From: Synergistaceae bacterium
Lineage (GTDB): Bacteria > Synergistota > Synergistia > Synergistales > Aminobacteriaceae
DNA: 7,463 bases
Assembly: GCA_031289165.1 (NCBI GenBank)
Contig: JAITPZ010000009.1
Span: forward strand, 1-7,463
Reading direction: 5' to 3'
The translations under genes were made by a program, and so were the position numbers. Shown here piece by piece: positions 1 through 6,067 of the stretch; positions within the stretch are counted from its first letter, which is position 1; each line of letters begins with the position of its first letter. Below the pieces are notes generated by a model. That model was not told where the DNA came from. It did no database searches and saw nothing but the letters and a program-made list of their open reading frames with translations.

Positions 1-529
1 GCATGTCGCCTCCGGCTTTCTCCCACAGCTCTTCCACGCGCTTCTGCATGGCGTCCCGCTGCGCCTCCCAGCGTTCATGCTTCCATTCCCACTCCCCACG
101 CCTGAGCAGCCACGGCTTCTCCGGCTCTTTCTCAGCGTGGGCGTCGCGGTCGGCTATGGCGCTGTTGAGTTCATCCCTGATCGCGGCTTTTTCTTCTATG
201 ATTCTTTCCGCTTCGACGGCGATTTGCTTCCGTGCGGCCTCGGTAATCCGGGGCCCGGCAATTTTCTGAGCCGCGGCATCCAGTTTTGCCTTTAGCGAAC
301 CGCGCCGCCTCTCAAGCTCGTTGTATGTCATCACCGATGGAATCATGTCCTCCGTTTGTATTGGCTCCAATTCCGCTGTTTTTTGTCTCGCTTTAATGGA
401 ATCCGCTTTTTTCTCCGTGATGCCGGTCGACTCCGACCCGACGGACCCATTCCATTCGACATCCATTTTCGATTGAAAATTATCCGAGACAGGCAAAAGC
501 ATTGAAATGTCTCGCGCCTCTCTCCGCAT
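1..529 (-). CDS. Unrecognised charged, coiled-coil-rich protein, partial (C-terminus off the window)
   Basis: An open frame of 176 complete codons runs from an ATG at 529 to the left edge without a stop. I do not recognise the family. The ATG overlaps the TAA stop of the upstream acetyltransferase by one base (TAATG), and an AAGG lies 8 bases before it, so it is probably translated by coupling as the second gene of a two-gene unit. A second in-frame ATG at 502 has no well-spaced ribosome site. The first ~65 residues look low in structure. Residues ~66-130 are rich in Glu, Lys, Arg and Ala and look helical or coiled-coil (for example AARKQIAVEAERIIEEKAA). Residues 140-170 hold several Trp in a basic/acidic context (KPWLLRRGEWEWK, HERWEAQRDA). 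No signal peptide or membrane segment is visible. Codon use looks like a real gene. Function unknown; a structural or mobile-element protein cannot be excluded. Confidence 0.66.
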   Translation of the reverse strand, partial: MRREARDISMLLPVSDNFQSKMDVEWNGSVGSESTGITEKKADSIKARQKTAELEPIQTEDMIPSVMTYNELERRRGSLKAKLDAAAQKIAGPRITEAARKQIAVEAERIIEEKAAIRDELNSAIADRDAHAEKEPEKPWLLRRGEWEWKHERWEAQRDAMQKRVEELWEKAGGDM

Positions 530-1086
530 TAATTCGACCTTACGGAGAAACCGGCGTGGAACGTCACCATGCCGTTGGGCCAGCCGCTCCCGGACTCCAG
601 GCCAAGCCTCAGCGCAAGGAAATATTCCTGCGGGATGCCCTCGTATACCAGAGTCGGTATATTTCTGAAACCGAAGCGTCCGTAATATTTCGGCTCCCCC
701 ACAAGCACGCATCCTTTTCCTCCGATAGGCCCGAGTCGTTCCAGCCCCTCGCGAACCAGAGCCGAGCCCGCGCCTCGCCCCTGAAAACCGGGCAGCACGG
801 AGAGCGGCCCCATGCCGTACCAGGCGAGGCTCCCGTCCGAAATGGAAACCGGCGAAAAGGCGACATGCCCGATGACTTTGCCTCCGAGCTCCGCAACCAG
901 AGAAAGGGCCAGAGCCCCGGCGTCGCGCAGGGCGTTCACGATTAACGGTTCCGTCCCCTCACTGTGCGGATGTCCCCTGAACGCCTCCCTCGTCAGCTCA
1001 AATATCGCGTCAGCGTAGAAGGGCCTTTCGTCCCGAATTGAGAAGGGGCTTCCGTCGCCGAACGCCTCCGCATTCTTTGCGTTCAT
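529..1086 (-). CDS. GNAT-family N-acetyltransferase, YhbS-like
   Basis: Predicted cytoplasmic acetyltransferase that would move an acetyl group from acetyl-CoA to an amine; the substrate is unknown. The 185-residue protein has the GNAT acetyl-CoA motif at residues ~95-111 (LSVLPGFQGRGAGSALV, with the Q-x-x-G-x-G/A signature), preceded by the usual beta strands (VAELGGKVIGHVAFSPV). The motif GEPKYYGRFGF (130-140) and the C-terminal VTFHAGF are typical of the YhbS-like subgroup (COG3153). Two starts are possible: ATG at 1092 (GGAG only 3 bases away) and ATG at 1086 (the same GGAG 9 bases away). I chose 1086 for its spacing. The gene follows the terminator behind pyrE, so it is probably a separate transcription unit, although I could not find a convincing promoter in the ~50 bases before it. 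Its stop overlaps the next start by one base. Confidence 0.88.
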   Translation of the reverse strand: MNAKNAEAFGDGSPFSIRDERPFYADAIFELTREAFRGHPHSEGTEPLIVNALRDAGALALSLVAELGGKVIGHVAFSPVSISDGSLAWYGMGPLSVLPGFQGRGAGSALVREGLERLGPIGGKGCVLVGEPKYYGRFGFRNIPTLVYEGIPQEYFLALRLGLESGSGWPNGMVTFHAGFSVRSN

Positions 1087-1137
1087 ACTCATCAGCTCCA
1101 GTCGTTCCCTTAATCCTTAATATTGATGAGGGAGAAC

Positions 1138-1177
1138 AAAAATAATATAGCATCAGCAGCTTAAAGCGCCGACGCTA
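1138..1177 (-). terminator. Intrinsic terminator after pyrE
   Basis: On the minus strand, starting 14 bases after the pyrE stop, the arms TAGCGTCG (1177-1170) and TGATGCTA (1155-1148) pair over 8 bp including two G-U pairs. The stem continues with GC/GC and, past one bulged base, GCT/AGC around a TTA loop. It is followed directly by the T-rich run TATTATTTTTG. This is the expected end of the pyr operon. An A-run before the stem could make it partly bidirectional. The pairing was done by eye, with no free energy computed. Confidence 0.62.
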
Positions 1178-1191
1178 TTTTTTCATCCCCG

Positions 1192-1782
1192 TTATTTTCG
1201 GCTGCCGGGTTTGACGATGGGCAGGCCCTGGCGGCAGAGGGGGCACGCGTCGGCCTCCCAGGACTCCACGCTCATTGTGGCGACGGCGTGAAAGGGAATT
1301 TGCGAACCCCCATTCATAACCCCGAAGTCAACGCTGCCGTTCGAGCGATCGACGACGGAGGCGACGCCGACGACCTCCGCGCCGCAGGCGCGTAAAAACT
1401 TGATGACCTCTTTCACGGAGCCCCCTGTCGTCACGACGTCCTCGACGACGAGCGCCCGCTCGCCCGCCGAGACGTCGAAGCCGCGCCGCAGCGTCATGGT
1501 CCCGTTTTCCCGCTCGGCGAACACGTTGCGAACACCCAGGATGCGCGCGACTTCGTAGGCCATAATGATGCCGCCGAGGGCGGGGCCGGCGACGACGGTC
1601 ACTCCTCTGTTCCGAAATGCCGCGGCGACATCCGCGCAGACTCTGACGCTGTCCTCCGGATATTGAAAGAGCCGGGCGCACTGCATGTAACGATCGCTGT
1701 GACGCCCCGAGGTCAGTTTAAAATGCCCCTCCTGCATCACGCCGGTCCGCCGAAAAATTTCAAGCGCCTCTTCCGTCTGCAT
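1192..1782 (-). CDS. pyrE: Orotate phosphoribosyltransferase
   Basis: Converts orotate and PRPP to orotidine 5'-monophosphate, step 5 of UMP synthesis, in the cytoplasm. The 196-residue protein has the type I phosphoribosyltransferase PRPP loop VVEDVVTTGGS at residues 112-122, an N-terminal substrate region (HFKLTSGRHSDRYMQCARLF, 20-39), and the GPALGGIIMAYEVAR helix (67-81). The C-terminus has a CPLC pair at 180-183 followed by GLPIVKPGSRK, an ending I associate with the short PyrE form of many anaerobes. I chose the ATG at 1782 because GGGAGG sits 8 bases before it. An upstream in-frame TTG at 1824 would start inside a palindromic element and add 14 residues unlike the family. It is the last gene of the operon, 96 bases after pyrF and followed by a terminator. 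Confidence 0.96.
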   Translation of the reverse strand: MQTEEALEIFRRTGVMQEGHFKLTSGRHSDRYMQCARLFQYPEDSVRVCADVAAAFRNRGVTVVAGPALGGIIMAYEVARILGVRNVFAERENGTMTLRRGFDVSAGERALVVEDVVTTGGSVKEVIKFLRACGAEVVGVASVVDRSNGSVDFGVMNGGSQIPFHAVATMSVESWEADACPLCRQGLPIVKPGSRK

Positions 1783-1807
1783 GTCCGATACCTCCCGAAT
1801 TTTTAAA

Positions 1808-1850
1808 TTGGGGCTCCGCCCCAAACCTTGCGAGGAGTCGTGGACTCCCT
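1808..1850. repeat. Two-hairpin palindromic element between pyrF and pyrE
   Basis: Two adjacent short perfect inverted repeats sit in the 96-base pyrF-pyrE gap. On the plus strand, TTGGGGC (1808-1814) and GCCCCAA (1818-1824) flank a TCC loop. Then GGAGTC (1834-1839) and GACTCC (1843-1848) flank GTG. The layout (GGGGC-loop-GCCCC, about ten bases, then a second hairpin, then a C-rich end near 1851-1857) resembles dispersed REP-like intergenic palindromes found in many GC-rich anaerobes. This resemblance is from memory. The flanks are A/T-rich. On the transcript the first hairpin is followed by only three T, so it is a poor terminator. It may instead stabilise or process the mRNA, or simply be an inserted repeat. 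Confidence 0.6.
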
Positions 1851-1878
1851 GGCCCCGATTATTATTTTTCTTATTTTT

Positions 1879-2820
1879 TCAGGACACGCCATGTCGATTT
1901 TTGATTGCCGCGCGCAGCTCCTCCCTCATATGCAGGGCCTCGTCGCGGGCGGCCGAGATGAAGTCGTCGGTGTTTCGCTTTTTATAAGCGCAGAGCAGGC
2001 TGCGGGATGCGTTGACCACGGCTCCGCGTCCCTGGCCGTCGAAACATCCGACGAGATCCTGCGCCGTCGCGCCCTGCGCGCCATAACCGGGGACCAGGAA
2101 AAAGGTTCCGGGCAGAAGGGCGCGCAGCTTTTTTCCCTCCTCGGGACAGGTCGCCCCGACGACCGCCCCGACCGAGCTGTAACCGTGCCGCCCCGTCAGA
2201 TTCCCGCCCCATTCGGCGACCTTTTGCCCCACATGTTCGTAAAGAGGCCGGCCCTTTCCCTCTCCGTCCTGAACGATCAGATCCTGAAACTCCCCGGCCG
2301 AGGGGTTTGATGTCCGCACGAGGACGAAAATTCCGCTGCCGTTCTTCCCGCATGCGTCCAGGAAGGGCGCCATGCCGTCCGTGCCCAGATAAGGGTTGAC
2401 CGTGATGAAGTCCGCGGAGAGGGGAGAGTTTTCCTCCAGGTAGGCGGCTGCGTAGGCCCCCGACGTTATACCGATGTCGTTGCGCTTGACGTCGGCGATG
2501 GTAATCATGCACTTTTGCCGCGCGTAAAGCAGGGTGTCCCGGAAAAGCCGCACTCCGGGAACGCCCAGCATCTCGTAACAGGCGACCTGCGCCTTGACGC
2601 AGGGCACGATGTCGGCGAGCGCGTCGATCAGAGCGCAGTTGAAGGCATACATGGAGGAACACACGGCCTCGGCATCGCCCTCGTCTCTGACGCTTCCGAC
2701 ACTTCGGCCCGTCGGAAAACCCGCCAGCGAGGGGGGCAGGAACTCGACCCGCGTGTCCAAGCCCAGAGCCGTGGGATTTCCCGTGCGCTCGATCGCCTCG
2801 ATCAGGCAGTCGATCCGCAT
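1879..2820 (-). CDS. pyrF: Orotidine 5'-phosphate decarboxylase, type 2 subfamily
   Basis: Decarboxylates OMP to UMP, the last step of the pathway. The 313-residue protein has the catalytic D-x-K-x-x-D signature in IADVKRNDIG (Asp110, Lys112, Asp115) and the phosphate-binding segment VPGYGAQGA (243-251). Other family segments are ALGLDTR (18-24), ITVNPYLGTDGM (139-150) and VVNASRSLL (268-276). The length and the long region before the catalytic motif fit the type 2 (longer) OMP decarboxylases rather than the ~230-240-residue type 1 enzyme. Start choice: the ATG at 2820 shares one base with the pyrC stop (TGATG) and has GGAGG 7 bases before it. A GTG at 2823 would add one Met and overlap pyrC by four bases, but its ribosome site is only 4 bases away. 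The overlap implies translational coupling to pyrC. Confidence 0.95.
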   Translation of the reverse strand: MRIDCLIEAIERTGNPTALGLDTRVEFLPPSLAGFPTGRSVGSVRDEGDAEAVCSSMYAFNCALIDALADIVPCVKAQVACYEMLGVPGVRLFRDTLLYARQKCMITIADVKRNDIGITSGAYAAAYLEENSPLSADFITVNPYLGTDGMAPFLDACGKNGSGIFVLVRTSNPSAGEFQDLIVQDGEGKGRPLYEHVGQKVAEWGGNLTGRHGYSSVGAVVGATCPEEGKKLRALLPGTFFLVPGYGAQGATAQDLVGCFDGQGRGAVVNASRSLLCAYKKRNTDDFISAARDEALHMREELRAAIKNRHGVS

Positions 2821-4145
2821 CACGCCCCCTCCCCTTTCCAGACGCGCCGGCCCTCGACCCAGGTGGCGACAACCCTGCCGGTGAGCTTCCTTCCCTGGAA
2901 GGGGCTGTTTTTACCCTTGCTCAAAAAATCGGAAACATCGACGGTCCACTCGGCAGCCGGGTCGATCAGAGTGACGTCAGCGGGCTTGCCGGCCTCCAGA
3001 GTCCCGCCGGGCAGGGAGAAAATTTTCGCGGGGTCGCCGGTCATTTTGCGAAGCAGTTGTTCGGGCGTCAGGTGACCGGGAACCACCAGGGCCGTCCAGC
3101 AGACCCCAAGCGCCGTCTCGAAGCCCGATATGCCGGACGCGGAGACCGCATACTCCACGTTTTTGTCGTCCACGTGCTGCGGCGCGTGATCGGTCGCGAT
3201 GCAGTCGATGGTTCCGTCCTTCAGCGCCTCGATCAGTGCCTCCACGTCCCCCTCCGTGCGCAGCGGGGGATTGACGCGCGTGCTGGTGTTGTAGGCGCTC
3301 AGGTTGGGAGCGCCCGCGCCCTCCTTCGAGACGCCCGACTCTCCTGCTACCCAGGCGTCGGTCGCGCCGAGGTAGTGCGGCGTCGTTTCTGCGGTGACGC
3401 GCACGCCGCGCTTTTTGTACTGCCGCACGATCTCCGCGCCGCCCGCCGTGGAGACGTGCGCCACGTGAAGGTGCGCGCCCTCCAGCTCGGCCAGCATACA
3501 GTCGCGGGCGATGATGGACTCCTCCGCCGCGCGCGTCGCTCCGGGCAGCCCCAGTACGGTGGACCAGTACCCTTCGTTCATGACTCCTCCGCCCACGAGG
3601 TCCAGGTCCTCGGGATGGGTGACGACCGGCAGATCGAAGTGTCGGGCGTAGCACAGAGCCAGGCGCATCCGTCCGGCGTTGGCCACGGATTTTCCGTCGT
3701 CGGAGACCGCGACGATCCCCGCCTCCTTCAGTTCCCCCATCTCTGTCAGCTCCTCGCCCTTCAGGCCCTTCGTCGCGGCCCCGATGGGATAGACGCGCAC
3801 GACGCCCTCGCTTCGGGCCTTGTTCCTGATGAGCTCCGTGACGGCGGCCGTGTCGTTCACGGGATTGGTGTTCGCCATGCAGCAAACGGTCGTGAACCCC
3901 CCGCGCGCTGCGGCTCGCGTTCCCGACGCGATGTTCTCCTTATACTCGTAGCCGGGCTCGCGCAGATGACAGTGCAGGTCGATCAGGCCGGGCGAGACCA
4001 GAAGTCCGGTAGCGTCGTAAACCTCCGCGTCGTTTCCGTCGACCGAATTCCCCATCGCGGCAATTTTTCCGTCCTCTATCAGGAGATCTCCCTTTTGCAA
4101 TCCGTCCGGCGTCACGAGCGTTCCATTTTTAATCAGAATTTTCAT
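2820..4145 (-). CDS. pyrC: Dihydroorotase, class I zinc amidohydrolase
   Basis: Cyclises N-carbamoyl-aspartate to dihydroorotate (step 3). The 441-residue protein carries the metal and catalytic residues of class I dihydroorotases: HxH in DLHCHLREPG (His58, His60), Asp150 in SDDGKS (bridging aspartate position), His177 in VVTHPED, His230 in HVAHVS, and Asp319 in ATDHAP. The NTNPVND segment (92-98) and the C-terminal strand region VATWVEGRRVWKGEG are also typical. The motif after the catalytic Asp reads DHAPQH rather than the common DHAPHT. The loop between AETTPHYL and VNPPLR is longer than I expect (about residues 263-285, rich in Gly, Ala and Ser). The start is an ATG 15 bases after the pyrB stop, with GGGGGG 9 bases before it. 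The stop overlaps pyrF. Such enzymes often associate with aspartate carbamoyltransferase, encoded next door. Confidence 0.96.
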   Translation of the reverse strand: MKILIKNGTLVTPDGLQKGDLLIEDGKIAAMGNSVDGNDAEVYDATGLLVSPGLIDLHCHLREPGYEYKENIASGTRAAARGGFTTVCCMANTNPVNDTAAVTELIRNKARSEGVVRVYPIGAATKGLKGEELTEMGELKEAGIVAVSDDGKSVANAGRMRLALCYARHFDLPVVTHPEDLDLVGGGVMNEGYWSTVLGLPGATRAAEESIIARDCMLAELEGAHLHVAHVSTAGGAEIVRQYKKRGVRVTAETTPHYLGATDAWVAGESGVSKEGAGAPNLSAYNTSTRVNPPLRTEGDVEALIEALKDGTIDCIATDHAPQHVDDKNVEYAVSASGISGFETALGVCWTALVVPGHLTPEQLLRKMTGDPAKIFSLPGGTLEAGKPADVTLIDPAAEWTVDVSDFLSKGKNSPFQGRKLTGRVVATWVEGRRVWKGEGA

Positions 4146-4160
4146 ATTATGTATCCCCCC

Positions 4161-5084
4161 TCAGCCATTCCGTCTTGTAAGAAGGAAAAGCAGCGCCATG
4201 CGCACCGCCACGCCGTTGGTCACCTGTTCGTCGATCACGGACTGCTCCCCGTCCGCGACGAACGAGGAAATTTCGACGCCCCGGTTCATGGGACCGGGGT
4301 GCATGACGAGCGCGCCATTTTTGGCCAGAGCCACGCGCTCGGGCGTCAGGCCGAAATACCTGTGGTACTCCCGCACCGTGGGGAAAAGGCCCTTCTGCTG
4401 ACGCTCAAGCTGAATGCGCAGTCCCATGACGACGTCGGCCTCGCGTACGGCGTCGTCCACGCACTCGGTCACGCGACAGCCCGTCGCCGCGAGTTCGGGC
4501 GGCAGCAGGGTGGGCGGGCCGGCGAAGGTGACGGACGCGCCCATCGTCGTGAGGCCCCAGAGGTTCGAGCGCGCGACGCGGCTGTGGGTGACGTCGCCGA
4601 CGATGGCCACCTTGAGCCCGGAGATGCCTCCCAGCTTTTCCTTCATTGTGAACATGTCGAGCAGCGCCTGAGTGGGGTGTTCATTCGTGCCGTCGCCCGC
4701 GTTGATGACGGAGGCTTTGACGTGCTTCGCCATCAGGTGCGGCGCCCCCGTCATGGGATGGCGCAAAATGAGGACGTCGCTGGCCATGCGATCGAGCGTG
4801 CGCGCCGTGTCCACCAGAGACTCGCCCTTGGCGACGCTGGAGCCGGAGGCCGACATGTTGGCGGCGACGCCCCCCATATATTTGGAGGCGAGTTCGAAGG
4901 AAAGACGGGTGCGGGTGCTGTTTTCGTAAAAAACGGTGAGAATGGTCCTGCCCTGCAGGTGAGGGGTTTTTTTGTTGTTGGAATCCAGAATGACCTTCAT
5001 CAGTTCGGTCGTGTTCAGTATCTCGGTGATATCGGCGGCCGAGACGCCCCGAAGCCCGAGCAGATCTTTTTGCGACAGAGCCAA
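4161..5084 (-). CDS. pyrB: Aspartate carbamoyltransferase catalytic subunit
   Basis: Transfers the carbamoyl group of carbamoyl phosphate to aspartate, the committed step of UMP synthesis. The 307-residue protein has the carbamoyl-phosphate motif STRTR (56-60, in ENSTRTRLSFE), the active-site loop lysine in VAKGES (Lys86), HPTQALLD (136-143), the aspartate-domain segment VGDVTHSRVARSN (162-174) and MHPGPMNRG (261-269). The length matches a catalytic subunit alone. No pyrI regulatory subunit follows, so allosteric control by PyrI is unlikely here. The start codon is TTG: the frame opens TTG GCT CTG TCG, with AAGGAG 8 bases before it and no better start nearby. The resulting N-terminus MALSQKDLLGLRG fits the family. 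It lies 103 bases after pyrR and 15 before pyrC. Confidence 0.97.
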   Translation of the reverse strand: MALSQKDLLGLRGVSAADITEILNTTELMKVILDSNNKKTPHLQGRTILTVFYENSTRTRLSFELASKYMGGVAANMSASGSSVAKGESLVDTARTLDRMASDVLILRHPMTGAPHLMAKHVKASVINAGDGTNEHPTQALLDMFTMKEKLGGISGLKVAIVGDVTHSRVARSNLWGLTTMGASVTFAGPPTLLPPELAATGCRVTECVDDAVREADVVMGLRIQLERQQKGLFPTVREYHRYFGLTPERVALAKNGALVMHPGPMNRGVEISSFVADGEQSVIDEQVTNGVAVRMALLFLLTRRNG

Positions 5085-5100
5085 AATAACAACTCCTTTC
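5082..5100 (-). promoter_or_regulatory. Ribosome binding site deciding the TTG start of pyrB
   Basis: GAAAGGAG ends 8 bases before the TTG at 5084-5082 on the minus strand. No ATG or GTG in frame lies nearby, and the downstream residues match the family from the second codon, so the TTG start is well supported. Confidence 0.75.
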
Positions 5101-5110
5101 GAGATTGAAA

Positions 5111-5147
5111 TAAAAAAGTGAAACTCTAAAGATCGAATAGTTCAGAG
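5111..5147 (-). terminator. Weak hairpin with T-run between pyrR and pyrB (possible attenuator)
   Basis: On the transcript, CTCTGAA (5147-5141) can pair with TTTAGAG (5130-5124) over 7 bp with one G-U pair and a 10-base loop. TTTCAC and then six T (5117-5112) follow. The stem is A/U-rich and the T-run is offset by six bases, so termination would be weak at best. No PyrR-type binding loop accompanies it. It could lower pyrB expression relative to pyrR, or have no function. Confidence 0.25.
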
Positions 5148-5187
5148 GCCAGTATCAACAAGGTTTCTACGGGTCCATGACCCCTTG

Positions 5188-5730
5188 TCATCCCTCCAGG
5201 TCCATCAGCAGGACTTCGTCGGGTTCGTCGAACGGGGCGATACGGACGGCGATCACCTCGCTGCGAGACGTCGGGACGTTCTTGCCCACGAAGTCGGCGC
5301 GGATGGGCAACTCTCGGTGCCCACGGTCGACCAGCACGGCGAACTGGATGGCGCGGGGCCGGCCGCTGTCCATCAGCGCGTCCAGCGCGGCGCGGGCCGT
5401 GCGTCCCGTGAAGAGCACGTCGTCGACCAGGACGATCGTGAGCCCCGTGATGCCGAACGGAATGTCCGTGCCGTTCAGGACGGGATGTTCGTTCATCAGG
5501 GAAAGATCGTCGCGGTAAAAGGTGATGTCCAGAACCCCGACCGGCGCCTTCACGCCCTCGACCTTTTCGATGTTCTCCGCCAGCAGACGGGCCAGCGGGA
5601 CACCTCTGCGCTGAATACCAATCAGCGCCACATCCGTGACGCCTCTGTTCTTCTCGATGATCTCGTGAGCGATACGGGACACCGCACGCTCCATAGCGCG
5701 AGCGTCCATGATCTTCGCCTTCTCCTTCAT
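5188..5730 (-). CDS. pyrR: Bifunctional pyr operon transcriptional regulator / uracil phosphoribosyltransferase
   Basis: RNA-binding attenuator protein that senses UMP/UTP and promotes termination in pyr leaders; family members also convert uracil and PRPP to UMP. The 180-residue protein has the PRPP-binding loop VLVDDVLFTGRT (100-111), GIQRRGVPLA (38-47), ITFYRDDLS (69-77) and VDRGHRELPIRADFVGKN (134-151), all hallmarks of PyrR. The length is normal. The ATG at 5730 is preceded by a G-run 5 bases away. It is the first gene of the operon, and its own mRNA leader carries a PyrR-binding hairpin and terminator (5783-5884), so it probably represses itself along with pyrBCFE. Confidence 0.97.
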   Translation of the reverse strand: MKEKAKIMDARAMERAVSRIAHEIIEKNRGVTDVALIGIQRRGVPLARLLAENIEKVEGVKAPVGVLDITFYRDDLSLMNEHPVLNGTDIPFGITGLTIVLVDDVLFTGRTARAALDALMDSGRPRAIQFAVLVDRGHRELPIRADFVGKNVPTSRSEVIAVRIAPFDEPDEVLLMDLEG

Positions 5731-5782
5731 GTGAACCCCCCCTGATTTTGTGGCTAAAGTTCAGAACAATAGAAAAACGCAC

Positions 5783-5826
5783 AAAAAATGTGCCCCGTCG
5801 TCCTTTATACAAGTCGACGGAGCACA
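5783..5826 (-). terminator. Intrinsic terminator (attenuator) in the pyr leader
   Basis: On the minus strand TGTGCTCCGTCG (5826-5815) pairs with CGACGGGGCACA (5800-5789) over 12 bp with one U-G pair. The loop is 14 bases, and six T follow directly (5788-5783), with a further five T slightly downstream. It lies 53 bases before the pyrR start and after the promoter. It is therefore a leader terminator that must be bypassed for the operon to be expressed. The stem is strong and GC-rich. Confidence 0.9.
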
Positions 5827-5857
5827 TGAACCTCTCATGTCACATCTTATCGCCTTG
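5810..5857 (-). promoter_or_regulatory. Candidate antiterminator pairing in the pyr leader
   Basis: CAAGGCGA (5857-5850), just 3' of the PyrR-binding core, can pair with TCGACTTG (5817-5810), which covers the end of the 5' terminator arm and part of its loop. Seven of eight positions match. Between them ACATGA (5840-5835) and TCATGT (5829-5824) form a 6-bp hairpin whose 3' arm overlaps the start of the terminator arm. Either pairing would compete with the terminator. The first also uses the AAGG that closes the lower PyrR stem, which gives the mutually exclusive folds expected of a PyrR switch. The pairing was found by eye. Confidence 0.5.
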
Positions 5858-5884
5858 CCAGCCTCTCCGGACTGGATTTAAAGG
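5853..5884 (-). promoter_or_regulatory. PyrR-binding RNA hairpin (anti-antiterminator)
   Basis: The transcript reads CCAGTCCGGAGAGGCTGG (5875-5858). It has the upper stem AGUC/GGCU closing the hexaloop CGGAGA, which fits the PyrR-binding loop consensus CNGNGA inside AGUC...GGCU known from Bacillus. Two more pairs (CC/GG) extend it. Across an internal bulge (UAAAU opposite C), CCUU (5884-5881) and AAGG (5856-5853) form the lower stem. It lies between the promoter and the leader terminator, exactly where the PyrR target belongs. Binding of PyrR with UMP should stabilise it and let the terminator form. Confidence 0.88.
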
Positions 5885-5920
5885 ACGCTATCATTTCGAT
5901 TTCAAACCAAACCGGAGCGG

Positions 5921-5950
5921 AGTATAGCACCTCCCCCTCCCCCTGTCCAA
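5921..5950 (-). promoter_or_regulatory. Sigma70-type promoter of the pyr operon
   Basis: TTGGAC (5950-5945) as a -35 box and TATACT (5926-5921) as a -10 box are 18 bases apart on the minus strand. This predicts a transcription start near 5914 and a leader of about 185 bases before pyrR. The spacer is nearly all purine (two runs of five G). The position just upstream of the PyrR hairpin supports the call. Confidence 0.72.
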
Positions 5951-6067
5951 TGATTTTTATGGTAATATTTCGGCGTTCGTCTCAACGTGTCGCGTTTTCA
6001 CCGCCACCGCGCAAACAACAGAAAATTTTGTGCCCGTCCAATGCCCATCGAATTCAAAACCCGGGAA
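5951..6067. other. Non-coding gap between the thioredoxin-repeat gene and the pyr promoter
   Basis: I see no gene, clear promoter or convincing terminator here. No GC-rich stem followed by a T-run was found after the upstream gene's stop, so that transcript may end by another mechanism or read into the pyr leader. Together with the leader, this makes up the 337-base stretch without a gene. Confidence 0.5.

Noticed and set aside
1783..1824. Upstream TTG start for pyrE adding 14 residues
   Set aside because: It lies in the palindromic element without a ribosome site, while the ATG at 1782 has GGGAGG at good spacing.
2977..3885. Arg/Gly-rich minus-strand open frame inside pyrC (and similar ones inside pyrE and pyrF)
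   Set aside because: Low-complexity shadow frames of the true genes, with no family motifs.
3057..5108. A 683-codon open frame on the plus strand, antisense to pyrC and pyrB
   Set aside because: It is a codon-bias shadow of two well-conserved genes in GC-rich DNA. The translation is rich in Arg, Gly, Val and His, has no domain I recognise and no ribosome site.
5160..5190. Small hairpin just after the pyrR stop (CAAGG...CCTTG enclosing GGGTC/GACCC)
   Set aside because: No T-run follows and the stem is interrupted, so I cannot call it a terminator or binding site.
5126..5827. A minus-strand open frame starting in the pyr leader and covering pyrR in another frame
   Set aside because: It begins inside the leader terminator stem, becomes Arg/Pro-rich over pyrR, and lacks a ribosome site. 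I also considered its first part as a leader peptide, but nothing supports translation.
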